From Centroberyx gerrardi (Eukaryota > Chordata > Actinopteri > Beryciformes > Berycidae): a stretch of 64,000 bases of DNA. The notes under the pieces were generated by a model, which saw nothing but the letters and a program-made list of their open reading frames with translations, did not search any database and had not been told where the DNA came from. Where the stretch lies: assembly GCF_048128805.1 (NCBI RefSeq), contig NC_136001.1, positions 5,163,001 to 5,227,000 on the forward strand. The letters are read 5' to 3'. The translations under genes and the position numbers were made by a program. Positions 1 to 12,088 of the stretch are shown in pieces (the first letter of the stretch is position 1; every line of letters begins with the position of its first letter).

Positions 1-149
1 AAAAGTAGATTACTGGCTCAAAAATATACTCCAGTAAAGAGTAGAAGTACAGTTTAAAAAAAAGATCTAAAAGTACTCTTTCCTTAAAAAAAAACGACTT
101 TTTTACTCATGTGTGTTACTTGTAATGCATTACTACCCACCCCTGCTCT
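1..149. mobile_element. Terminal fragment of a hAT-like non-autonomous element
   Basis: The stretch has the TACT/AAGTA-rich composition of the hAT element ends seen at 38770 and 42849, and it finishes in CCCACCCCTG, which resembles a hAT inverted terminus. The other end lies outside the window, so no target-site duplication can be tested. Confidence 0.4.
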
Positions 150-180
150 TTGACGTGTTTTTAATCATTTTTTTAAAACA

Positions 181-1700
181 ATGAAGTTCTATGGCTGCTG
201 GGACATGACTTTATTGGGCACCGGCTACATGGACGAGACTTGTTGGCAAAACAAAATCATTGCAGATTTTGTTATTTTCATAGGATTTGTTGACGGTAAG
301 CAATGCATTAAAAAACACCAGCCTTATCCTTTAAGTACACCTACGAATGACTATTTCTGCCTTCAGTTCTCATTTTGCATCTCTGTTTATACGTTTACAG
401 AATCTTTTTTTACGTTCAACTTTTGGCTGTTTGTGCCCTCACTCATAAAACAGTATTTATACGTAGAAAGCGTTTTCATAATTCTGACCCGGAAGTGATG
501 CATTTTTAATGTGGTTTCCACCGTGACAGTTTCAAAATAAAAGTTCTGGTTTAAGTGAGGCACTTAGAATAAGATAGTGAGCTCCATCTGTCATTTTGAT
601 AATTTAATATTAAGGTCAATCAGCGCTTCTGTGTCCATGCAGCGAATAGGCCTTGGCATATGATAGTCAAATGTAGGGCTACCAAGTCTACGCATCAACA
701 TAAGGGGCTGAAGATTGATGTAAGCTGGGGCATATGAAAAACTGACTCATTGCAGGACAAAGCATGCTGCTATTCCACACATTTCTTGATAGGCCTTATT
801 GGGGATTTGCCAAACTATTGATTGAAACAGGAACAGTTTTTAAAGCCTAGTTAGCTCTTGTAGCCTAAATAAAAGTTAAAATTGAAAAATATCATTATTC
901 ATAAGGTGACCATGGAGAGATGGGATCACCCACAGCTAATGTGTGAACTATAGGCTTTGCCAGCCAAGCAAGCAAAGACGCCAACAGACCGCATCAGCAG
1001 TCTGCATTGACAGCAAATCTAATGTAGTCTACATAGGGAAAAAACACCATAGCCTACTACAAAACTTTATCTTTTGAATATAAACAACACAATCAAATTA
1101 GTGTCTGTGTATTTATTTGTTAAATACAATAGATACAGAGGTTAACAGAGACATATTACTTTTTTTTTTTTAATAATATTTAATATATAAATATAAGGCA
1201 CATCACCAAAAGCCCTTGAGTGAGCAAAACTACAAAAACAACTGTCCAATTAAATGAAAACAGTAAAAAAAAAAAAAAAAAAAAAAAACCGTAACAAACT
1301 ATAAGTTATTTAAAAAACATGACAGGATTCTTCAAATATCAGGAATTTACTGCATGGAATTCTTGGAATGCGCTTTTTCTGCATGTTGTTCTGCCATCTT
1401 CACCAATGGAAAAAATGAGACTTTTAATAACTACTTCCTGTTGTAGTTTTTCTCGAAGGTGGGGGCTAAAAGCGCCTCACGAGTTACGTTTCTCTTTTGG
1501 CTGAAATATACCTGCCAAAACTAATAATCGTAATCTTGTGTTTCCAGAGTTGAGAAACACAATCCGTGTCTGTCTATACAGACGTAAACGGTGATTCGTA
1601 ACCGTAAACTGAGGATCGTACTTTCAAAACAGGAGTTGCAATCCTGTTTATAGATTTACAGAACTGACTTTGGGTTTTCAGATTTGTTTTTTACGATCTA
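181..1700. other. No recognisable gene
   Basis: AT-rich sequence with a poly-A run near 1266-1288. The short open frames here have no recognisable domain, and I see no clear repeat family. Confidence 0.5.
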
Positions 1701-1704
1701 ACCA

Positions 1705-2290
1705 TTTCACAATCTTGGGTTTACGTACGATTTGTTTCGGTGGAAATATACCTCCATATATTAATAAGCAGAGGAAAAGAATCTAACCAGGATTCCATCA
1801 GTAGCGAAGAGGGAAGAGCCCAGCCCTTCTCGTCATGAGTCTCGTGTACTTGAAACACATAAACTCTCCTGGGGGATCCGGTGAACTCGGAACTCGCACG
1901 CATGCTGAAGACCTCAGAACAGACGAAACAACTGAATTTAAGCATATTCAAGCCTGATAAACTCCTGGCCCGGGGGCGGCTCTATTTCAAAAATCGATGG
2001 AATAATGTTGGTAAGACTTCAATATAAATCTAGCAATATTCCCATGTTTTGTATTTCATAATGCAAGACAACCCGTCCCAAAACAAACTGTACTTTCTCT
2101 GTTTTCTTCCTGACACTTTCCCTCTCTGTAACTATCCGGCTCACCCAGATTTCTTCCTTCTCGTCGTGAGTCTCACCGACTTCATGTTGAAACACATAGG
2201 CTCTCCTGGGGGATCCAGTGAAGGCCCACCCTTGGAACTTGCACGCATGCTGAAGACCTCAGATCAAATGACACAACCCGCTGCATTTAT
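1705..2290 (+). repeat. rDNA-derived repeat, two direct copies
   Basis: Positions about 1770-1823 match the start of vertebrate 28S rRNA (the AGCGGAGGAAAAGAAAC...AGGATTCC region), with a few changes and a small gap, ending in GAAGAGGGAAGAGCCCAGC. At 1905-1950 and again at 2240-2285 the motif GACCTCAGATCA...ACCCGCTGAATTTA appears, which is the ITS2/28S junction. Both junction copies are preceded by the same roughly 100-bp sequence (CTCCTGGGGGATCC...). The left border carries a motif (TTTACGTACGATTTGTTT) that recurs inverted at the edge of the third copy near 36973. This is a dispersed repeat that contains ribosomal sequence, not a working rRNA gene. The unit order (28S start before ITS2 end) is rearranged relative to rDNA. 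Confidence 0.6.
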
Positions 2291-2640
2291 TAATAATAAT
2301 AATAATAATAATAATAACAATAATAATAACTTTATTTATATAGCACCTTTAAAAACAGAGTTTACAAAGTGCTTTAACAGACAAAATAAAAGGAGAATAC
2401 TCAAAATTTGAATTTAAAAAGCAATGAAACAATAAACAGGGATTAAATTCAGATAGGAGGACAGAGGTGGAAAAGAGCAACATTCAACAAGTAAATAGTG
2501 GGAAAATTGTAAGATGAAAACCAAAATAAACAGTAAGGTTAAAATAAAATAAAAGTAAGCTGAAATTAAGATAAAAAGATAAAAGACAATAGAAAAATGA
2601 TATAAAGACAATATGCTTTATCCTGAACACAGGGAGACAG
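2288..2640. repeat. (TAA)n-headed dispersed repeat
   Basis: A TAA microsatellite (2290-2327) leads into TTTATTTATATAGCACCTTT...ACAAAGTGCTTT, a common teleost dispersed-repeat end. A related copy is at about 58200. It truncates the right side of the rDNA-derived repeat. Confidence 0.5.
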
Positions 2641-3440
2641 AGAAAACAACGTTATCTTCACTGTTCCATTTAAATGCTAACAGTACTCCAGATACTGGCT
2701 CATATGCCGCTTACGTTCTTATTCAGGATAGGCTGTGTTTATATCAACCTTTAAAAAGGTGCGAGGAAGAGGGCGCTGTTCTCCCAGAGCAAACAGAGCT
2801 AAAGCTTTCACAGTTTCTGAAAATGGCAGATGGTGGAAGGAGTGAAAGGCCGATGGAAAAATCACTTCCAACATCTTTAACCTCTTCAGGGAGGGGGATG
2901 GGGGACAGGAAGCAACAGGGCTTATGGGAAATGTAGTCTTAATTTGGAGAAAAACTAGCACTAACAATACCACTGGTGTGAGATAGAGGCTACCAGTTGT
3001 CTCAACCATGGTCTCATTTGTTTACAGTAATTATACCAAGGTATCGCCATTAATTTGATGTTTATATTGAATGCTATATGAAGATCATTTAATAACTTGC
3101 TTGTAAATATCCCTGTATAACATAATCTCTGCCTATCTTGTGCTCACTGGTGAGTCTATGGTCACCTTATTGTACTTTCTGGTTTTTATGTCCAATGGTA
3201 TTCCTATAATATTCCTATAGGGATTTTATAGTGTATCTGGGGTTCAATAGTGAGTTAACTTACACCCAGCTTGAAGGGGAGAGTGGAGTTGGTTGTGGCA
3301 TTGTGGGGTTGGATGTTAAGACTGTTTTCACCCAAAACAATCAGAAGCAAACTGGAGTTCTAGAAATAACTGTGCACACGCCTGCACACATCCTCTTCCT
3401 GAACTGACACCAACAAAGACACTTAGCGGCCATTTTAAAT
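2641..3440. other. No recognisable gene
   Basis: Open frames on both strands (2613-2936 and 2719-3009) overlap each other and show no domain. I see nothing I can name. Confidence 0.4.
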
Positions 3441-3452
3441 ACCTTCCAGGGA

Positions 3453-3690
3453 TCACGCTGTTTTCAAGGGGTACATTTTCTTTGCAACATGAATTTTTTT
3501 TTTTTTAGCTCTCCTAGTTCTCCTAGCTCTAACACTAGTCTTGGGGCTGGTAACACTAATTGTGCCATTTATTTCTGCCAGTGACTTCTCTGACAAACGT
3601 TTGGTCATTTCATCCACTTGGCTCAATGATATCTGGCCAGTGCTAGCGATGCACGTTAGCAGCCTCAAAAGCAGGGCAGTAACCAAGAAT
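3453..3690 (-). repeat. Dispersed repeat R1, coding-like, partial copy
   Basis: The minus strand encodes a 77-residue frame nearly identical to part of the frame at 19947-20423 (shared segment LRLLTCIASTGQISLSQVD). The shared DNA runs from TAACACTAGTCTTGGGGCTGG to about 3690. The similarity stops where the flotillin-2 retrocopy begins, so the retrocopy may have landed in this repeat. Protein family not recognised. Confidence 0.55.
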
Positions 3691-3693
3691 CAA

Positions 3694-5207
3694 TGTTTGA
3701 ATCAATGTAGTTTTGTATGCGTCGCACAGGTGGTTTGGATACGTGTTTTTTCTGTAGATAAAATGGGACACTGCCACACCGTCGGACCAAACATGTAGCT
3801 ATTACGGTCACTGGGGTGGCTCAGGTGAAGGTGATGACAGACAATGAACTGCTGGGTTACGCCTGCGAACAGTTCCTAGGGAAGTCTGTCATGGAGATAA
3901 AGAGTGTCATCCTGCAGACCCTCGAGGGTCACCTTCGCTCCATCCTCCGCATGCTGACCGTGGAGCAGATCTACCAGGACAGAGACAAGTTTGCCAGCCT
4001 GGTGCGGGAGGTGGCAGCGCCTGATGTCGGCCGCATGGGCATCGAGATCCTCAGCTTCACCATCAAGGACGTGTATGATAAAGTGGAGTACCTGCGCTCA
4101 CTGGGGAAAACTCAGACGGCTGTGGCGGAGTGCCATCGGAGTGGCAGAGGCAGAGAGAGACGCAGGCATCAGGGAAGCAGAGCGTAAGAAAGAGATTATG
4201 GATGTCAAGTTCCAAGCCGACACAAAGATGGCCGACTTCAAACGAGAGCTAGAGATGCAGAAAACTTCTTTCAACCAGGAAGTCAATACAAGGAAAGCAG
4301 AGGCTCAGCTAGCTGCAGACAGCCAAGGAGTACCAGGAGATCCGTGTGGAGGAGATCGAGATGGAGGTGGTGCAGAGGAAGAAGCAGATCGCCATTGAGA
4401 AGATCGACCGCACGGAGAAGGAGCTCATCGCCATCATCAAGAGGCCCGCCGAGGCCTACCAGATGCAGCAGCTGGCTGAGGGACAGAAGATCAAGAAAGT
4501 GTTGACGGCACAGGCAGAGGCCGAGAAGAGCCGCTGCATAGGTGAGGCAGAGGCCAGATCCATTGGAGCGGTGGGGAAGGCAGAAGCTGAGAAGATGAGG
4601 CTGAAAGCCAAAGCCTACCAGCAGTATGGGGAGGCAGCCCAGACGGCCCTGGTCCTCGAGGCTCTGCCCAAGATCGCAGGCAAGGTAGCTGCACCCCTGG
4701 CCAGGACCAATGAGATCGTCATCCTGAGTGGAGAAGGCAGCCTTGTGACTGGAGAAGTGAACCATCTATTAGCGGAGCTCCCCGTGTCTGTCAACGCCCT
4801 GACTGGGGTGGATCTCACTAAGATTCCTCTGCTCCAGAAGATGGCCGGCCCCCAGTGCCAAACGGCCATGTGATGAATCAGGCCAGAGACTCGGCACTCT
4901 GGACCCCTCTGATATGTCTGCCTCAAGCATGGAAATAGTTTCAGCCTCTAACCCCTTATGCTTCTGTATTATGCACTCTTTATATCAACTGCCTTCGACC
5001 AGAAACACTTGACACCAACCAAGAGGTTTTTTATATTTTTAAGAGGTTTTTCATTTTCTAAAAAAAAAAAAATCCTGGTGCCTTACCTCTAAAGGACCAG
5101 TCTGTGTGTATGTTCCTTTGCTTTTAGTTCTTTTTAGTTAGTGAACGTAGTACATCACTTTGTGGGTGTTTTCCCTTTTTCTACCTTTGTTTTACATTTT
5201 TGTGCAA
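3694..5207 (+). pseudogene. flot2: Processed pseudogene of flotillin-2, copy 1
   Basis: Flotillin-2 (reggie-1) is a membrane-raft scaffold with an SPFH/PHB domain and a coiled-coil flotillin domain. The reading starts at 3762 with MGHCHTVGPN, the family's N-terminal motif. It then hits a stop and resumes at GVAQVKVMTDNELLGYACEQ, so roughly 60 residues (several exons) are missing at the join. The second half of the SPFH domain (LTVEQIYQDRDKFASLV, MGIEILSFTIKDVYDK) and the Glu/Ala-rich coiled coil follow, ending in LLAELPVSVNALTGVDL and a TGA at 4871-4873. No introns are present, so this is a retrocopy. The frame changes near 4110-4135 and near 4325. The 3' UTR matches copy 2 at 27.8-29.7 kb up to about 5207, then breaks off. 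Not expected to make protein. Confidence 0.9.
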
Positions 5208-5481
5208 TCCGATAACGACTGTTCTTTCCATCTTCTCTCTCACACACACTGTCTCTCTCTCCTCACACACACACACACACACACACAAACTTATGTAATT
5301 CTATTGTGAATCTTGAAAATATCAGAGGACATATTCAACATAACATTAAAATAGTAAGCAATTATAGCACGCCAAACGTGCCAAACAAAGAGTCTCTCTC
5401 TCCCACTCACTTCTCGTGAATCTTGAAATTATCAGAACATATAGCTATATTCAACATAAACTCAAAATGAATAGCCTAACT
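5208..5481. repeat. Microsatellite and short direct repeat
   Basis: A CT/CA-rich tract with (CA)n at 5264-5288, then two similar units (GTGAATCTTGAAA...ATATTCAACATAA) about 100 bp apart. No gene. The hAT target duplication GCCTAACT closes this stretch at 5474-5481. Confidence 0.55.
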
Positions 5482-7934
5482 CAGTGGTCTTCAACCGGGG
5501 GTCCGCGACCCCTAGGGAGTCCGCGGAGGTACTGCAGGGGGCCTGCCAATTTTCGTCAAAATAATTTATGTGAAAAATTTAAAAATGTATTTTAGACAAA
5601 AATAATAATATTGAGTAAACTCCAAGCATTAATAGGCAATAATAAGCTACTTTTGACAAAAACGATTTACAAAATGAATGATTCCCATGCAACCACAGTG
5701 CGTGATGCAGAGCCTAACACGTGACCAACCGCCATTGAAAAAAAATAGCTGGCTTGCTAGCAAGCTAAGTGTTGGCTAAAACGCAGTTCGGTGCTAAAAT
5801 AATTAATAACTAGCCTACTACTAGGTTAATATGTGAAGTAGAATGGATCACTTTGTAACAGTAACTAGGCCTCGAGCTCGGGATCCTACCGTTACTCCTT
5901 CCACCTCGTCCAAGACCACAGGTGAACCTGCCCCAGCGACAGAGGGTAAACGCAAAAGAGAGAAGTCCTGAAAATATTCAGAAACCTACCTAAAGTTTGG
6001 ATTTACCTTCAAAGAAACCGAAAGGATTGAATTGCCGGTGTGTGTTGTTTGTTCGGCGACGCTCTCAAACGAAAGCATGAAGCCATCAAAGCTGCAGCGA
6101 CACTTGGAGAAGAATCACGGCCACTTGCAAGATAAAACACTGGAATACTTTCAGGCTCGTCTGAACTCTCTCCAATGCCAACAGACAATGATGAGAAAAT
6201 CAGCGAAAGTTGGAGAGCTTGTTCTGAAAGCCTCATATCAAGTTGCTCTTCGCATTGCTCAATGTAAAAAAACATACACAATTGCAGAAGATTTGATATT
6301 GCACGCGGCCAGTGATATGTGCAAGACAATGTTTGGGAATGATGAATATGTAAATAAACTGAAGACTATCCCGTTGTCAGACACAATGATTGCTCGGCGA
6401 ATTGGTGAAATGGCATCTGATGTGAGGGTGTAATTAATCAAGAAACTAAAATTGGCGGAGGCGTTTGCATTACAGTTGGATGAATCTGTGGACATTTCCA
6501 AAGACACACAGCTCTTGGCATTTGTTGGCATTGTTTGTTGACCAAAACGAAATGTGTGAGGAATTTTTGTTTTGTAAGAAGCTTCCTGAACGCACAACAA
6601 GTTCTGAAATTTGCAAAGTGATTGATTACTTTTTCAGAGAAAATGACATAATCTGGGCAAAATGTGTTGCGATTTGTACTGACGGTGCGCGAGCTATGAC
6701 TGGTCAAAAAAGTGGACTGATTGCACTTGTCAAAAAAGTTGCCCCACAAGTTCTGTGGACTCATTGCATGTTACACAGAGAATCTCTCGCTGCCAAAGAA
6801 ATGAGTGCTGAATTTGCTGACGTTATGGACACTGTTGTGAACCATTCTGAGGTCAGATGGCTTTCTCGCGGATCAGTATTGGCACGCGTGTTCGAGTTAC
6901 GCACAGCTATCCACGAGTTTTTAGTTGGTCAAAACCGCGCGGAGCTGGCTGCGGATTTCAATGACAATGTCTGGGTCACTAAACTGGCATATCTGGCGGA
7001 CGTTTTCTCAGAGTTGAACAGACTGAACGGTTCTATGCAAGGCCGCAATACACATGCCATTCAGCTATATGACAACATGGAAGGCTTTCTAAAGAAAACA
7101 AAAAGATGGAGAGAGCGAATCAGGGGAGATAACATTTCCATGTTTCCGTCAATGGAGGAGTTGGCTGATTCTGCGGTGCTCTCGCCTGACGTGAAACGCG
7201 CAATTGTTGGACACTTGGAGGCACTCGAAAGTCAATTTGAAAAATACTTTTCTGAGGCTGAGTCCTGGAGAAGGGACAAGACATGGATACAGTTTCCATT
7301 CAAACACAATGCATCGGACGGCTCAAACTTGACAGCCTCTGAGGAAGATCAGCTGATCGACCTATCCACAGACAGTACGCACAGGAATGTGTATGAGTCA
7401 AGGCCTCTCATCCAGTTCTGGATCTACTGCCAGAAAGCCTTCCACCAGCTGACAGCAAAGGCAATGGTGAGCCTTTTGCCTTTTGCAACAACTTATCTTT
7501 GTGAAAGTGGATTCTCCTCCCTCACCTACCTGAAGAGTAAATACCGTTCAAGACTGCAGCCTGAGGATGATGTGATGCTCTGCCTGACAACCTCCATCTC
7601 CCCCAGAATAGACAAGCTGTGTGCCACTCACCAGGGTCAGTCATCTCACTGAGGTAGGCCTATGTGTCATCCTGAAGCTAAAGTTAAGCTAAATGTTTCA
7701 TTGTAAAAAAAAAAAAAAAAAAAAGTATAAGCCTCATCAATAATAATCATAATAATAATAATCATCAATAATAACGATGTATAAACGTTTTAGCAACCGT
7801 AAGCATAATAACTGAGTATATAAATAGGTTAATAAGGGATTATAAATATGTTATTATAGGCCAGGCTTAAAATGCAACCCAATTTTATTTTTTTTAAATC
7901 TAGTGGGTCCCTGCTCTGTTTCTCTATCGACCTG
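5482..7934 (+). mobile_element. hAT DNA transposon with 8-bp target-site duplication
   Basis: The left end CAGTGGTCTTCAACCGGGGG is a typical hAT terminus. The same 8 bp, GCCTAACT, lies immediately outside both ends (5474-5481 and 7935-7942), which fits hAT insertion. The right terminus (GGGTCCCTGCTCTGTTTC...GACCTG) has diverged from the left one. Length is 2453 bp, with one transposase pseudogene inside. A poly-A run at 7706-7724 and an AT-rich trinucleotide tract lie between the gene and the right end. Confidence 0.8.
5843..7652 (+). pseudogene. hAT transposase pseudogene (BED finger, ZBED5/FAM200 type)
   Basis: A hAT transposase cuts and pastes its own element. From the ATG at 5843 the frame gives a basic linker, then YLKFGFT, then a BED-type zinc finger (CVVCSATLSNESMKPSKL...RHLEKNH). 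The RNase-H-like core and the C-terminal dimerisation segment (LLPFATTYLCESGFSSL near 7490) follow. An in-frame TGA at 5969-5971, a TAA at 6431-6433 and a frameshift near 6510-6535 break it. The second half, 6540-7652, reads through without stops. Similar host-domesticated proteins exist (ZBED5, FAM200), but the breaks and transposon ends mark this as a dead transposase. Confidence 0.85.
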
Positions 7935-7942
7935 GCCTAACT

Positions 7943-9596
7943 TAAAGGGATAGTTAAAAAGGGGATAGTGAAAAACTGAGCTTTCTGACAATAGTTGTGT
8001 TCTATTTGGATAGGAATTTTTTTTTCTCAAAGACACACTACGCTCTAAGCCGGTGTAAGCGTCCACGATACATGTAGATGAGAGGAGCTGAGACTGCTGC
8101 TTGAGAAACAGCTGATTTTGACAACAGTAGGATTATACTAGCCAGGAAGTAGCCTAATGATTTCCCTAGTTAACTGTCAATAATGAGGGTCGATGACAGG
8201 TGTTGGGCCAAGAAAAATTACCCAAAATTGACACCCATAGTAGGAATAATAGGTAGGAATGCATGCTAAACATAGCTAGAGTTAGCAAACAATTTCCCTA
8301 CGATATCAAGTAGGCTAATGCTAAGGTCTATTAAAAAAGTTACACAGCCTGTGTTGGCCTAGTAGCTAACTACACCTTCGTAATACTACAGGGATTCAAA
8401 ATTGCATTTACCAAATGTCTAAACGCTGATAAAATGATTAAAAGTTACCAGAGCATATTAGCTGTTAGCTGATAGTAGCTTAAGTGCTGGAAGCTGTTGG
8501 CAGCTGTTGGGATTCTGTCGGGAAGTGAACGGCTCCTCTTCTCTCCCGCGGTCGCAGGTCCATAGTGCTTTATTCACGTAATATTATGACTTTTTTAACG
8601 TCATTTGGCCCATGGGGCAAGACCATCCTCAGAGCCAGGAGAAATAATCGATTGCAAAGGATTACCCCATCAGCAAATAGCTCCCGCCCTATTCACTTTG
8701 ACAGATGGCTGAGACATTATGAAAAGTGACATTATGAAATGAAAAGTGTCATCATGAAATAAAAAGAGGAGCAATGAACCACTTTGAAAAATTTAATTCT
8801 GAATAATAGTGTGTAATTAAAAATAAAAGCCATTTGAAAAATATGAAATTATTAAATAATATGATGTTGTAGAAGTGGCAGGAATGTGGAGACGGACAAC
8901 TTCTCTCGTTGACTACACCAACTCGTGTGTCATTTATTTGAAATCCACAGAGCAAGACAATTTACATCGCGCTGCCCAAAACACAACAACCCTACGTCGA
9001 GCTGACGTCACTCAGAAAACCAGACTTTCTTAAAGGGACCGTGTCTCCTTAACCCTGAGAAGCACACAATATAACTGCGTGTGTTAAACAACAACTATTT
9101 CTGTATTTATTTATGTAATTATTTCACTGACATATTTATTATTTATAATTATGACTAATCTGGTCCTCCATATCAGTAAACTAAGATGAACAAACATTAC
9201 TATTACTACCAACTAATAGTGAGAACAGAAAATGACAAAGAAAAAAAAAACTGTCATCAAAAATGTGATTCTTCTCATGTTGATCTTATTGAGCTGTGAG
9301 TGTCTTCTACAAAGCTGAATCCACAGCTGACATTTTCTCAATGACTTAACTGGCTTGGGAAAGGCAAAATATGTATATTCCAACCCAGTACTCCACTTGC
9401 CTGATGTTTCTAGTAGATGTCCATGTGGCCCAAGCACATATTTTGGCCATATTTGATAAGAGTTTGAACGCAGATTACAATGATAAAACAAATTTTTGTC
9501 AATCGCCATCATGATTTATTATTTGCTCTGTTTTATTGAGGGGAGTGTGTATATACTGTGCAAGCGTGTTAAACATCGTATTGCCTCCTCCAACTG
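7943..9596. other. No recognisable gene
   Basis: AT-rich sequence with scattered short frames and no domain. A CRE-like TGACGTCA is present near 9003-9010, without any gene next to it. Confidence 0.45.
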
Positions 9597-9750
9597 TAGA
9601 CACACTGCAGAGCGTGTCATACTTCGAAAGCCACGCCCACCGTGGGGGAAAACAATATCGTTAACAAACCGGCAAAAGCGGCGGTCGGGAGGAAATCTTT
9701 TCAGATACGGACAGCCTGACAAGGTTTTTCCTGTTTTCGAGTAGGCAAGT

Positions 9751-9933
9751 ATGTCAAACAATTATTTCAGCACGCTGCCTCCAACAGAGAGGGAAATGTA
9801 CATTGAAAAAATGAACTTAATTGGCCTCCATCAATGTCCTTTTTCATTACTCCAATGAAGTTGGATAAATGATCCCACACAGTGGCCAAAGTGAAATACT
9901 TCCACATTTACCACTACTTAATTTAATCACCAG
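9751..9933 (+). pseudogene. YqaJ-like nuclease, first exon, decayed
   Basis: The frame from the ATG at 9751 reads MSNNYFSTLPPTEREMYIEK, then, after a stop, SWINDPTQWPK, then, after a frameshift, VKYFHIYHYLI. It stops at a good donor site (CAG|GTAAGA) at 9933. I recognise this N-terminal pattern (LPP..R..Y, W.DDPT.WP, I.YLI) from multi-copy fish proteins that end in a YqaJ-like recombinase/nuclease domain. The catalytic domain itself is absent here, so the family call rests on the N-terminus alone. Confidence 0.45.
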
Positions 9934-10285
9934 GTAAGATAGTAAGTTGACCTTGAATAATTTCACTTCATATTTAAAAATGTTAAATACAGCTATGCTT
10001 TTCAGACTGTAAGTTTGAGCGACGCTGATGTGACATTGGTTATTAAAGTGGATTGTTGCTAAATTAACTATCTTATGTTAGCTAACAAGTCAGTGAGATT
10101 TCTCATTACTTTTACACGCTGGAATGGCAGTCAATACAGAGCAAAATATCCTGAAACCCACACATGAACAACAACACAACTCATCTGTTCTATAGAGAGG
10201 AATTGGCTCAGTAATGTTAGCTTAGTAGCAACCTAATGTTAGAACAGCATGGTAGCTTTTAAACACATTTAACATACAGGTTATC

Positions 10286-10540
10286 TTACAAGAATATAAC
10301 TAGATAAGTTACTGACCAGTGACAAAATACTGGCCACATTATAAGTGTACTTAGTCTCAGGTCCCAAAGTTTCCCCCCTCTTCTACCATGTACCACTGTC
10401 AGCTCCTCTCTCCTTGTGGCCTGGATCCACATTTTTCTTGTTAACGACTCCCTTGTTTTGCTCGGGAGCACAAAAAACTGTAATTCACGGTTTTTAAGTT
10501 TGTCGGCTGTGCACCCCACCACACAACAGCTTTTAGGCAT
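10286..10540 (-). pseudogene. THAP zinc-finger fragment
   Basis: From the Met at 10540 the minus strand reads MPKSCCVVGC, the classic start of a THAP domain (MP..C...GC), followed by FFVLPSK and a Trp (KMWIQA). These are the conserved F..P and W of the C2CH finger. The second Cys-His pair is not present in the same frame, so the domain is cut, probably by an exon boundary or deletion. THAP domains bind DNA in P-element, Kolobok and ISL2EU transposases and in cellular THAP proteins. Its place just inside the right terminal repeat argues for a transposase. Confidence 0.65.
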
Positions 10541-10653
10541 GTTTAATTTGGGGAATAATGACAACGATGTACATTCAGACACACACGGTCAATGGAGAGC
10601 GGTGCAGCGGTTTCCCCCACGATGGGCGTGGCCTTTTTTATGCACTGTCTCTA

Positions 10654-11137
10654 TACGCTACTAAGCAAAAAACACAGACACAGAGACCCAAACTAGTCGC
10701 TTAATATCCCACAACATGGGGAGAAATCCATGCCCAAACAAGACAGACAGTGGCGGGAGACTTCGCCGCCGCACTAGGCCCGACTGTGGCGTGAGATCGC
10801 CGCTAGCTAATACTTAAACAGTTTGATTCGGGCTTCAGTAAACACCACCACCCCTATCCAAACTTGTTTGTGAGCATTTGGGGGAATGTATTGCAGCTAA
10901 GAGGCTTGATTTACAACTGCATTAAGCATTTAACATGTTAGGAAAGATGGTAAGCTCAAAGCTATGTAGCTAGCTAGCTGTTAGACAAATACGCTAACAC
11001 CCACTGCCAGGCAACTTGAAACTGACAAGCTTTCAGATCAAATTTATGATTAAGTTGCACACATATACAATGTCATTTACAAAGTTTGATTGACACATTT
11101 TGGGCCAATCATTTGGGAGAAATTTTGAAAAACTTGT
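10654..11137. other. No recognisable gene
   Basis: Non-coding sequence between two transposons. It includes a short CTAG-rich tract (TAGCTAGCTAGCTG near 10968). No domain or repeat family recognised. Confidence 0.4.
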
Positions 11138-11695
11138 CTCACGGTGATCCGGACGGCTGCAATTTTCTGCTCACGGTATTCCGGACAGGTAAGGAGTCAT
11201 TTCTAATAGTATAAAAACACACATTTTAGATGAATAACTATCAGATATTGTATTTTTATTATTTCTAAGCATTTCTACATTTTTTTTAATCGATAAATGC
11301 TTATATGAAGTGACGTGGCAGAGTCCAAAATGGCTGTGCGTAACTGAAATGTAAAACCACGTGGAGGATTAATAAATACAACTCTGGTAAATTTGAAGAA
11401 TGATACATTTAATTCAATTTAAAACATCGTAAAACATTGTAAACATTTCCCTGCATAACTTAAACAACAAATGAACATCATTTAACATGTAAACCTAATA
11501 ATTAATCGAATAACGTTAATTAATCGTACTGTAATTTTATATGTGTGTAAACTATTTACATTTAACATGAAAACCTAATAATTCATCAAATAACGTTAAT
11601 TAATCATACTGTAATTTTATATTTGTGTGTAAACTATTTAGTGTGTGTGTGTGTGTAACTAGACAACTTTTTAACTGTTGCCCTCTTTCTTTTTC

Positions 11696-12088
11696 TCACA
11701 CAGTGATACTACATTTGTGACGTAGCCACTCTCCATCAGGGACATCATCAAGGTCAACACAAACCAGGTGAAACCAAAGCTCACAGAGCTCACACTGTAC
11801 CCACTCATCAATTATTGCATCTGACCCTGGTGGTGTGATGCTTCTACAGATGGCACAGTGACTGCCATTGTCCATTGTAGTGGTGCCTTTTTTCTGTGCC
11901 TTTTCTTGCCTGGCCTTCTTCTCTCCTCTCTTTTTCTCTTGTTCCTCCTTCCTTTTTTTCTTCTGTTCATCTTTTTCCTTCTCCTCTGCTTCATGCCTGT
12001 CCAGATGTGCAACATACTCATCTGTAGTGATGACCCTGGCTTGTAGCGGTACCCTAACCCCAGCGTACCCCTCCCGCTTTATTACCAA
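11696..12088 (-). pseudogene. PHD-finger C-terminal part of the pogo-like transposase
   Basis: The minus-strand frame has a Lys/Glu-rich helix (RKEEQEKKRGEKK and neighbours, probably coiled coil). A C4HC3 PHD finger follows: CAIC, then CELC, WFHLVC and a final HKC. PHD fingers read histone tails. It lies directly downstream of the transposase core in the same orientation. An intervening minus-strand frame (12054-12419) is Ser/Pro/Ala-rich linker with a CPTC motif. It is probably the C-terminus of the same protein, reached across a frame change. No stop interrupts the finger itself. Confidence 0.6.

Larger units (their letters stand above)
9597..10653. mobile_element. ISL2EU-like DNA transposon derivative (THAP + YqaJ pieces)
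   Basis: Inverted ends GACACACTGCA (9599) and TGCACTGTCTC (ending 10651) are flanked by TA on both sides. Just inside, a stronger inverted pair, CCACGCCCACCGTGGGGGAAA and its complement with one change, lies at about 9631-9652 and 10610-10631. Each end leads into the start of a protein: a YqaJ-nuclease-like exon running rightward from 9751 and a THAP finger running leftward from 10540. From memory of Repbase-type classifications, a THAP-bearing transposase plus a YqaJ protein is the layout of ISL2EU elements. This copy has lost most of both genes. The assignment is an inference. Confidence 0.55.

Noticed and set aside
1758..1823. Functional 28S rRNA gene
   Set aside because: Only about 60 bases of the 5' end, with changes and a gap, in a dispersed repeat.
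4283..4765. 160-residue minus-strand frame across flotillin-2 copy 1
   Set aside because: It is the antisense shadow of the Glu/Ala-rich coiled coil (Leu/Cys-rich reverse). The same shadow appears on copy 2.
5264..5288. CRISPR-like or regulatory array
   Set aside because: Simple CA microsatellite. No regular spacers anywhere in the window.
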